From positions 124,001 to 188,000 of the forward strand of contig JH720322.1 in NCBI GenBank assembly GCA_000231825.2: 64,000 nt of DNA, in the 5' to 3' direction. The notes under the pieces are model-generated. The model was not told the origin of the DNA. It saw only the letters and a list, made by a program, of their open reading frames with translations, and did no database searches. Below are positions 42,338-52,393 of the stretch, piece by piece. The position numbers and the translations under genes are program-made. The stretch comes from Tetrahymena elliotti 4EA (Eukaryota; Ciliophora; Oligohymenophorea; Hymenostomatida; Tetrahymenidae). Within the stretch, counting starts at the first letter, position 1. The number at the start of each line of letters is the position of its first letter.

Positions 42338-43528
42338 ACAAAAAATTAAATTAGTAACAAAACAAAATAAAAGAAAAATATAAAACATTAAATAATAAAA
42401 CCAATCCATTTTTCTTTCAAAAATATCAAAAAGATTAATATAAAAATTATATTGTCGTTCTATCTTACTTACGTTTTTGTATTAAATAGCAAATAGATTA
42501 TTAGTTATAAATAATAAATGAATAAATAAACTTCTTTCTTTTCTTCTGATATTTTATCAAAACTGTATCTAAACTTTTTAAGCTAATAAATATGTTTTAA
42601 AACTTGATTAACTATACTGTTTTACTAATTTTTCAAAAAAAATAATACAATAGTAATAATCCATATTCCTAAAATTGCCATTTTAGCATAAAATTTTTAA
42701 ATAAACAACTTCTTTTCTATCTCATTACCTTTAAATTTTAAAATATTAATTTAATTGAGATTTTTCGCTTTGAAAAATAATAAAAAAATACATTTTTGTA
42801 AAATATTAGACAGTATTAAATACATAAATATTTGATTTAAGATCATTTTCAAAAAAAAAAGTTATAAATCATTGGTTTGGCATAAATTATTGGTTAATAT
42901 ATATAGAAAAAGAATAAAAATTTTCAAATATATTATCAAAGAATATTTAAGTTATTTGAGCCTCTAGGTCTTTTAGAAAGGGTTTAGTAAGAGCTTATTA
43001 GAATTTTCGGTTTTTAAAAACAAAAATATTAAAATAGAAAAATTATTAAAATGCTTAAAAAATTAAACTATTTCAAAATATAAAAAAAATGAAAATTTTT
43101 TTCAAAATTAAAAAGAAAAAATGAAATTATTCAAATTTAAAGCATAAAATAAAAGTATTGTTTTCAACTAAGTTTTAAAAAAAATGATAATTAGTCAAAT
43201 AAATAAATAGTTCAAATTAAAAAAAAAAATAAAAATAGCTTTTTAAATTCAAGTTGATTGTTATTTTTAAATTATTTTATTTTTTGATTACTTTTATTTT
43301 AAATTGAGAATATTCAAAAATTTAAATGATTTTTCTTAAAAAAGTATTGATTACTTTTATTTTAAATTGAGAATATTCAAAAATTTAAATGATTTTTCTT
43401 AAAAAAGTATTGATCATACTGCTTATTTAAAATAACAACAAATAAGAAAGCATAATGCTATTTGATTGGTTTTAATAGTAACAAATTTAAAAAAATTAGT
43501 TCTTTTTTAGGATCATTCAATATCAAAT
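42338..43528. other. Convergent 3' spacer between SAR1 and the surface-protein gene
   Basis: About 1.2 kb of extremely A+T-rich DNA between two converging genes, so it should carry both 3' untranslated regions. Apart from a perfect 63-base tandem duplication (43284-43409) it is low-complexity oligo-A and oligo-T with no coding signal. Confidence 0.5.
43284..43409. repeat. Perfect 63-base tandem duplication
   Basis: Positions 43284-43346 and 43347-43409 are identical over all 63 bases, each beginning TTGATTACTTTTATTTT and ending TTAAAAAAGTA. The copies abut exactly and are followed by TTGAT, the start of a third unit. The absence of any mismatch implies a recent duplication. No coding content. 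Confidence 0.95.
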
Positions 43529-44734
43529 TCATAAGAAGAATAAAAGAGATATCAAAGCAAAGAAGTTTAACAAATATGATGAAATTTTAGAAGAATCAAC
43601 AAGAGATTAATTATCAGCAATACACTTAAAAACGACACCTGCCTTTTTGTCACTAGAAATTTTTGTACTTAGATTGCATTGCTTTACACATTAAGTCATG
43701 TGATTTCTAACTTAGCCTGAGATATCATATCCAGTTGTAACTTTTATAGTTGGTTCACAAGTTTAAACACATTATTCGAACTTAGTATAAGAGGCAAGGC
43801 ATGTTTGATCACAGGTAGAGGCATATTTCTATTTGCAACCATTAGAGTATCTGTTGAACTCACTGATATTTTATTCAGGAGTAGGGATAGTTGAAACTCC
43901 AACCATATTTGCATAGCAAGTATTGAATTAATCAAGCAATTTTTTGCCAGCTTGAGAATTTTATTAGCTCAAAGCTTAGTTTTCACAATTTTAGGAAGCA
44001 CCTGCAAGATATTTAGCATATCCTTAGAATCCAGCGTCATAAAAACTTGATTTTGAATACAAACCAAGATCATAACTACTAATAATACATTAGATATAGA
44101 TATCTTTAACCTATTTACAACCTTAATTGTTAGTTGTGTTTGTAGGGAAAGTAGGTTTAGTTGTATTTGTAGAGTTGTTTGGTATTTCATTCTTTTTAGG
44201 AACAGTTGGGGCTGTTGTGTTTGTAGAATTCTAAGGAAGAGTGGTATTTTTAGGAGGAACTGGGATAGTAGTATTAGTAGAATTGTTAGGAAGAGTGGTA
44301 TTCTTAGGAGGAACAGGAATAGTTGTATTTGTAGAATTAGTTGGCAAAGTTTAATTTTTGGGGTTAGTTGGGATTGTAGTATTTGTAGAATTTTTAGGAC
44401 TGTTAGGAATAGTAGTATTTGTTGAATTATTGCATGGTGTAGTGGTATTAGTGCAGTTTCTAGTGTTATTGACAGGAGTTGGAGCCTATTAGAAATTAAA
44501 ATTCATGAAATGTTCATCATAATGCTAGAATTTGTCTTTGTTATCTACAAAAATGTAGTTCTTTTATTTTCTCAACTTGGTAGCACCTTCACAACTGTTT
44601 TAAACTTTTTGGAGACATTAATTTAATGTTCCTTCATAGTTTTCAAGGGTGATGACTTGGCTTTTTGTTGTTTATGCTGAAACAAAAGCTAATAGTGAAA
44701 CAGATAAAAGTGTTAATTGAAGATATTTCTACAT
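43529..44734 (-). CDS. Secreted Cys-rich glycoprotein, probably GPI-anchored
   Basis: A single-exon gene of 401 residues, ATG 44734 to TGA 43529. Residues 1-20 form a signal peptide (MQKYLQLTLLSVSLLAFVSA). A short Cys-containing domain follows, then a Thr/Asn/Pro-rich stalk built of repeats such as NNSTNTTIPVPPKNTTLP that carries many N-x-S/T sequons. After the stalk comes a larger Cys-rich domain with pairs such as NGCKQKYASTCDQTC and QTCEP. The protein ends in a Ser-rich segment and a hydrophobic tail of about 14 residues (LLNFFALISLLFFL) with no basic residues after it, the usual pattern for a GPI-attachment signal. It probably sits on the outer cell or ciliary surface. I do not recognise the exact family; it is not obviously an immobilization antigen, since regular C-x2-C repeat arrays are lacking. 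Gln is often encoded by TAA or TAG. Confidence 0.85.
44127..44460 (-). repeat. Coding repeat: Asn/Thr/Pro glycosylation stalk
   Basis: Degenerate units of about 54 bases inside the surface-protein gene, each encoding a version of NSTNTTIPVPPKNTTLP. The two most central units are nearly identical in protein but differ at several third positions, so they are under selection or old. The block encodes a rigid, heavily N-glycosylated stalk between two Cys-rich parts. Such blocks commonly vary in copy number between strains. Confidence 0.85.
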
Positions 44735-45647
44735 CTAATTATTTACTTTTTACTTTTTGGTTTATTTTTTTATTTTTAAATATTTTTTATTCAAAGATAA
44801 AACAAATTTGATTTTTCTTTTATCCGCTAAGTGAGTGTTAGATTATATTTGATTAATCAAGGGTTACCTTCTTATATTTTTAAATCAAATATGATACAAC
44901 TATATTTAAGCAATTAAATAACGTCATAATTAATTTTCCTTTACTTGAATTTCTATTAAGTTAAGGTAGAAAAAATTCATTTTGGATATATTAATGCGCA
45001 TAAATTAAATTTATGTGTGAAAAATAAAAGAAGTTAAGTGTTATGAACTGAACTCATTTTCAGTGATTTCTAAAAAGTAAATAAGATATACACCACTTTC
45101 ATACATTTTTGAATAAAACTTAATTTATAAATAATTCCTACTAATAAGATATCTTTGAAATAATGAAATGTAATTTAAAGTAAAAAGAATCAAATGTCTA
45201 TAGATATATTTTGAAAGCAAGTACAAAAACATATTTCCAATTTAATAAGAAGAAAAATAAATATTTATTTATAAATTGATTAATATGAAATCAATTATCA
45301 TGTTGATATTTTTTCACTTTTAATCTTATCTGAGATTTGTTGTTTTACAAATTTTTTTGCATTTGTTACAATTTGATTCAAATATTTTATTTTAAATATG
45401 AGTAAAAGAAAGATTGTTAATTATTATTGTTTCTAACAGACTGATTTTTCTCTCTTTTAGCTTTTAATTATTTATGATTGATTGTTTTATTTAGTTTACA
45501 TTTGTTACAATTCATTCAAATATTTTTTTTAATTATGAGTATTGGTAAGGATTTTTGATAATTATTGTTTCTATTTGATTGATGAATATTTTTTAGCTTT
45601 TAATTATTTTAGAAATGAATTGTTTTAAAATTTTGTTTAGATTGTTC
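44735..45647. other. Spacer between surface-protein gene and gene G
   Basis: The part next to 44735 is the presumed promoter of the surface-protein gene. The right-hand part (45378-45647) consists of two duplicated copies of the 3' end of gene G, described separately. No other gene seen. Confidence 0.5.
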
Positions 45648-45750
45648 TCAAATATTTTATTTTAAATATGAGCAAATGTAAGGATTGTTAATAATTATGA
45701 TTGTTTCTATTAGATTGATATACCTTTTGCATTTTTATAAATTTCTTTTC
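45378..45750 (-). repeat. Three tandem copies of the 3' coding end of gene G
   Basis: Units begin at 45378, 45526 and 45648, each opening TCAAATATTTT on the plus strand. The copy at 45648 is the real end of gene G (INLIETIIIINNPY, then CSYLKQNI and TGA). The middle copy still encodes INQIETIIIKNPYQYSQLKK before a TGA. The left copy retains LLETIIINN but shifts frame before YSYLKQNI and TGA. Units are 148 and 122 bases apart. The extra copies lie downstream of the stop codon used by gene G. Confidence 0.8.
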
Positions 45751-48700
45751 ACTCTTTCAAAATATTTTAAAAATCCAAATATAAAAATGAATGATATTGT
45801 CAGTAATTGCCATGAAATTAATATCTTTTAAATTAGCATTTATTATTCATATTACTATCTATTGTTTTCTTTCAGAAAGTTAATTAATATCTCAAGATTT
45901 TAAACCAATCCTAGCCTATGGATAAAGCTATCTAAAATGCTATTTTAATTGCTGTATTCTTTTATTTTTTCAGCAAAATTTTTATCATTTAGTTAACTTA
46001 TTAATTAGTAAAATGATTACTACTCATCAATAAATTTTTTTACTGCTAGTATCATCCCTGACTAAAAAATTCCATCACTAGATGTTAAGCATTATTAATA
46101 ATTAAACTTGGCATTTTGTTAGTATTATTTTGTTTAATTTATGGTTTCGTATGCATTGATTTCAAGAGCTTTAAAAAAAAAGTTATTGTATTCTTATTAG
46201 CTAAATTTGGAAAATATCTCTTTTTTATTTAACTATTTTTAAAAATCAATTAAATCTTCATCTGCCCATTTTGTTCTGTTCTTAGCAAAACTATTATAGT
46301 AAGTGTAATCTAAAATAGAATATTCTTGATATAATTTAGACAAGTATATATTCTACTTTACTTGCATAATTTCTGTAATTATTGATTAAAGATTAATAAA
46401 GCTTACTATTTTAATAAGATAATTATTTTATTAATATAGTGATATGCTTATCAAATAATTTACCTGTTAGGGAATATCTATAAGAGCAGATCTAGTAAAA
46501 TGATGATGATATTATGTATTGAGTAAAGGGTTCTAGTTACAAAAGTGTAAGTCCAACAAAAATTATGGAAATAACCTTAAATGGAGAAAAGTTTAAAGGA
46601 GTGGTAGCGCTTATATTTTTTTTCTTCACTAGCTATACCTCATTTTAGATTATAGTCTTACTTCTTTTTAATTAGGAATCTCGATTGTTATTATAAACAG
46701 ATAATTACTTAAATATTTTCTCACAGTAACTTAAATTGTTATACATTTACTTAATCATATCTGAATCAAAAGTAGAGAAAAGCATTAAAATTTACTATTC
46801 TTTGTTGGTAATATATTTATGACAAGGGTAAATGCTGATTGCAATAATCATACTTACAGAAGCAAATATAATCAACCTACTCAGAGAAATATTTTCTTAG
46901 CTTTCAGAGGTATTTCTAAAATCTGAATCAATACTCATAGTTATCTAATAAATTAAAGAATTTAAGATTTAAAAGTTTAGTTGCCCATTAATTTAAGCGT
47001 CCTTTTTTTAATCTAAGTTATTAGCTTCTAGGTGCAAGTATGCAGATTAAGTTATTTATTAATATATAAAGGTACTATTAATGAAAAATTAAATTTTACT
47101 AATAGTAGAATAGAGCTATTATTAGGTAGATCTATTTATAATTCTTTAAAATGTAATTAAATCCAAACTATTTTTCTTATAAATCTATTCAATTAAGTAA
47201 TTCATTTTAAAAGAAGACTCTCTAAGTTCAGTACTCAGAAGTAAATCAAATTATAGAGATTGTTCTTTATCTTAAAAATTATAAAAATTAAGTTCTTGTA
47301 ATTAATATGCTGACAAAGCTGTATTGGATGTGCTAACAATAGTATTAAAACTACTGATCCAGTCTATGTACATAAAACTTTCCTAGCCAATATGTAGATG
47401 ATTTAATATCTGTATAAAGTCGTTGAAGACTATCAACCCTAAAGCACATATTCCAATAAAATAATAATTTAAACACCAAAAAGCCCATTGTTTTTTTAGC
47501 TGAACTTATTTAGAGCATACCTAAATAATAATATTATTTATATATAATCTATAAAATGAATTAAGTAAAAGAAATATTTACTTTTATTTAGCCTATTTAG
47601 AGGTTATCCCAGTGGTTGTTGATTACTTATTATTTTGCTGTTCCGAGAAAACTTTGCTATCTTAATTAGATTTTATTTCACTTTCTTTAATAGTGGAAAG
47701 AGAACTATAGCTTAATTATTAAAAGCTCTTTAGCTTATTATTAGCAACTAGCCTTTCTTAGATTCTTAAGGCTTAGTTACAAATTTATGCAAAAGAACCA
47801 TTCTAATCTGATATGGCATTTTAAATTTTATTTGAAACCTGTTAAGCACTTACTTAAATACTCTTTATTATTGTGCTTGAAGTTTGGTGACTCAAATTTA
47901 TTGGATAAAATTAATTTAATTGCTCAGAAAACTATACTTAATCTGAACTCAATGATTTATGATAAGACTATTAAAATGTATGATTTAATTTACTTCTCTC
48001 TGATTCTAAAACAATTTAAAATGAATTGTCATTTAATTACAATAAATTTTGTGAATATGATTGAGTATTATTAAGCTTTTCAGGATTATTTTTTCTAAGT
48101 AAGTTAAAAATATCATTTAAAACACTTAAATTTTGCTATCCACCTTATTCTAAAGCTTAACCTATTTACCTTTTGATCAAATTCTATTGACCTTAATCTA
48201 AATCATTTAAGCTGGTCAAAGCATGAATTGGATTGGTAACATTAGGGATTAAATTCATTGGGGATTTAAGTTCTCTAAGCTTTTCAATTAAAAAAATATA
48301 TTAGAAATATATTAAACTGGATAAAGCATTTTACTGTTTAGGAATCTTGATTGGTATTGATATCAAAAATATTTATTATATTTAAGGAAGCTTACTCATT
48401 TTTTATTTAACTGTAGATAGAAATATCATCATTAGAAAGATGTCTGCTTAAGCTCGACATATAATCTATTTTTTTTTATAAATCAGTGACAAGCTGAATT
48501 TTATCAAAGGAAATATTAATGAATTCCATAAAATGCTTATTGTGTATTTCTAAGCCTAGAGAAACTAAATATAAGTCGCACTTCATCACAAAATCTGAGA
48601 ATTTCTGTTTTGTATCAATTACTTCTAAATTATTTTATTGATTAGATAATATAAAAAGTGTTTCATGATTCTATTTGGAATTCAAAATTTTTCTATCTTT

Positions 48701-51175
48701 TTAAACTAAGGCTAAAAAGGATTGAACAATGTGGATTAATAAAGGAATATACTATGAGAGCTTTATTTCATTAAAGTGTAATTTTATTTGTTATTAACTA
48801 AATAGCTTCTTATAAAGTTTATAACTTAATGTTATTACTTTGCATTCTGATGTTAGATTGACACAAGCATAGAAATGATCATCTGAGTGCTTTTTTAAAT
48901 GGCAAGCTAAACCGATTTGAGAATTATCTATTATAGTGAGTTGGTATTTTAATTCGAAAGGAAAAGCCCATCCTTTTTCATCACAACCTAGCAAAAGTGG
49001 CTTATTGAAAGTACTGTTATCAACTCCGTCTCTATACAAAAAATTTTTCAGGAGCTTTTCATGACTCTTTTGTAATTATTTTGGGATTAAGAATTCAATA
49101 TTCTTACCAATACCATTTGATAAAGTATTGGTTATTTCATTAAAGTTTCTTGTTGTCCTTATTATGTTCCCTAAATTGATACCTGAAAGAGACACAAAAC
49201 ACCCACATCCTTCTTCAATTAAAAATTACAAATTTCTATTCCTTTATATATTTAATTTTTTAAGATTTTAGCTGAACCTCTCATCAAATTTAAAAGAAAT
49301 GTTGTATGCATTGCAAAGTTGCTTAAGATAAGTGCTTTAAATTTCAAGTGAAGATAACATAAAAATCTATTTCTCTAATAGATTCCTTATTTAATATAGG
49401 GTTTATAACTATTTTTTTAAACCATTCAAATTTATGTGATTAGAAGATATTATTTCTAAAAGTTTTCTCTTCTGAATTATACACTCTTAGAAGGTAGTTT
49501 CTACCATTATTAAGTATTCGTCATATTAAATTATTGATTTGAGGTCTTTTATTGTGCCTAAATTATTGACAACATTAGAAGAAACATTTGAAAATTAAAG
49601 ATATTGCGAATTAGCTTGCTAAATTATTACATTAACTTATGCTCTGGCATAAAAACCCATTCTCTATTTAACTAGAAGTATGTTATATCTTTAAAGTTCT
49701 ATTAAAGGGATATTATTATTATTTATCTCTTACTTCAAGAATTAATAATAGTTAAGGTAAATTTTATGATTAATTTAGTGCTACTTGCCTAGTAGTTGAG
49801 TATATATCTTTTTAACGTAGCTGTTTATGTATTATTTTCTTCTTTTAAAATCTAAGAACTCTGTTATTATAGTACTTCTATTTTAGTCTATCTAGTTAAT
49901 TAAGATAAAAATAGCATTGGATAAATTAAATAAAATTCTATGAGCATAAATTAATTAAAAACTGATGAAATCTTAATTTAAAATATTACTTCTTAACTAC
50001 AGAAACAGGAGTCATAATCATAACAAATATCCTCATGCTATTAAATAATGTTTTCCATTAGGCAAGAGTATTTTGATTTTGAATACTCTGTGTAGTAAAA
50101 TGCTAAGTGACTGCATAAAAATCTGCAATAAATATCATAATAAAGATTGGGAAGTTATTTCAAGTCTTTTTTTTTACCAAGAATAATACTATGACTTATA
50201 TTCTCATAGCAATTTTCTAATATTTTCTCATATTTATTATAAATTATTGTAGTACCTGTCATATAAGCAAGAGGAGCAATAAGAAAAGGTGTTATCTCTA
50301 TAAAGGCATTAATAATATTTAAAGAATTCAAAAAAATACTAAAAGGTATTGTTAGAACTGCTAAATTTAATCCAAAATCTATTTTTTAGCATCTAATTTA
50401 TACATAAGGGTGTGTACAGAAAGAAATAAAAGATCTAAAAATACACATACCTAAAGTATAAGCTATAAAAAAATTTAAAGAGAAATCATTGAAATAGATA
50501 ACAATGCTTAACTAGTCTATAACTTTTTATAATAAAACTATCATGAAGTGATTTCTTTTTTAAAGAAAATCTTCACTTCCATATATTAAACTAAAATCCC
50601 CTTGGCAGACTATAATAACTAATTATTTCAATGATTTTAAATTTAATATTGTAAAGAAATTAAAATATATTACTTATAATCAGAGTTAGATAATAATTTG
50701 CCCAAGCTTTATCAGAAAAATCATTTTCTGTTACTATAAATTTCATAGAGATAAATCCAGAAATATATCCAAGACCATAAGTTTAAATACCCAAAAAATA
50801 CTTAACAAAAAATATCAAAAATGTATATAACTTTTCATGTTTCCTTAAGAGATTTAAAATAAAGCAGAATAAAATGGCAATTAATAGAATAGTGTTAAGT
50901 AGTAAAAAGCCTAAGAGAATCTTAAAGTTGAAATTTTAATCTAAATTGCTATTAATTTAGTAGAGAAGCAGTAATTGTTAAGAATTTTTTAAATAGGAAT
51001 TGTTAGGGTTATTTTTGTAGTATTCAAAGTAGCATAACTAAATCTAAATATAGTATTTCAATAAAAGCAATATAATTCCTATGAGAGCTGGTCTCTAAAT
51101 CTTTTCAAATAAATCCTATCTTAATAATAAATAACTCTTAAGAATTCTTTCTAAAGTTTTGCTTTATTTTCTCAT
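45648..51175 (-). CDS. TmcB-like PAS membrane protein, array gene G
   Basis: It starts at ATG 51175 and stops at TGA 45648. Introns 50619-50673 (55 nt, phase 1) and 49892-49989 (98 nt, phase 0) are at the family positions. The exon between them begins with FSLIYGSEDFLQKRN and ends with the motif H-x3-C-x5-C-F-C (49999-50037). The helical region includes NHINLNGLKKQLQTLYQIR. PAS lies at about 48790-49230 (EEGCGCFVSLSG, GKNIEFLIP, KGWAFPF). The linker after PAS is much shorter than in C-E. LFSTFDSDMIKQM (about 46741-46796) and VKKKNISATT (about 46606-46635) precede the last helices; the tail is NPYICSYLKQNI. With H it forms a second sub-cluster beyond SAR1. The duplicated terminal segments just downstream are unique to this gene. 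About 1,700 residues; exon limits in the last 2 kb are approximate. Confidence 0.75.
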
Positions 51176-52393
51176 ACTTTTTTGATACCTTAAATGAGAT
51201 ATTAAGTACCTTAGATAGAATTTTGAAATTAATTTATTTGATTTTTTAATTATTTCATATACTTGATTAACTCAATAAGCTAGCTTTACCTTTGTAATTT
51301 ACTTAATTAAAGAATTATTAAATAGTACTTCTAGTGATATCTTAATTAAATTCCTTCCAGAAAGTAGAACTAATTAAATATCTCTTAAAGTAAATAAAAA
51401 ATTAATCATTACTTAACTTTTTAATTTTATAAATTAGTGTATTTTATAAACATTTTTCTAAATATTAACAAACATTTTCTTATTTTCCATTTATTAATTC
51501 TTTTGATAATTTGTGTTACAAGTAATTTTAAATGATAACTTTATTACTTGAATAAAATTGATGTTAGATTTTAACAAAAAAGAAGATTTTAGTTCTTATC
51601 TAAAAAAGAAAAAAAAAAATTTTTATTATGATGGGGACTAAAGTTTTAAAATAAACAAATTTAAAAACCAGTGTAGTAGTATTTTGCAATTTTTTACAAC
51701 TTTTTACTTTTTCAAATTTTGTGTTGAATTCAATTGAAACTAGATTTTTCACAGGATTTATAAAGCGAAATACATAACTGCTAAGTATTATAAAATTCAA
51801 AAATAAAATCACTACATAAATTAGAAGAAATCTATCAATAGTACCAAACAAAATGTACTGATTAAATGATTTATTTGAAATTTATTTTTAAAAATTAACT
51901 TTTGTAAGAAATAATTAATGTTAAATAAATATTGATTTTACATAATCTAATTTACCAACCATTACTTAAAAAATTTACTAGAAGAATTGTTTTTAATTTT
52001 TGAGATGGGAAATATATTTGTATCAGGTTTAAATTAAAATTATTGTATTTTTTAAACTTAAATGTTTTTCTTAAATTCAATTCAAAAATTTTATTATTGA
52101 TTCACAAACAGAAGTAGGTTTTTTATAGGTTTTGCAAAAAAAGTAAGGGATAATTATTATGCTCATATGATAAATATGATGGAATAATTAGCATACTTAA
52201 CTTTGTGACTTTGTTTTCAAAGATTACAAACAATTAAATAAAAAAAGAAAAGCTTTACATTTTTCAATTTATTTTATCGGATTATAAATATTAAAGGCTT
52301 AACTATTAAAATAGTTCCATTTGACAAACCTATTTCAGAGGGATCATGAAAGGAATTCTTATTTAACCTTAGATGATAGATTTAAATAGTTAT
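51176..52393. other. Spacer between genes G and H
   Basis: About 1.2 kb containing the 5' region of gene G and the 3' end of gene H. It includes one long minus-strand frame (51255-51851) listed separately. The rest is oligo-A/T-rich with no recognised element. Confidence 0.4.
51255..51851 (-). CDS. Hypothetical small membrane protein, 198 aa
   Basis: A minus-strand ATG-to-TGA frame of 199 codons with no intron. Residues 7-30 form a convincing membrane helix (FLLIYVVILFLNFIILSSYVF), and a second hydrophobic stretch rich in Phe lies near residues 65-95. The C-terminal half is polar and Gln/Lys-rich. It ends only 80 bases before the gene G start, in the same orientation. No family is recognised. 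A frame this long occurs by chance occasionally when TGA is the only stop, and the Phe-run at about 51600 looks like translated oligo-A, so it may be spurious or a relic of another array member. Confidence 0.3.
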
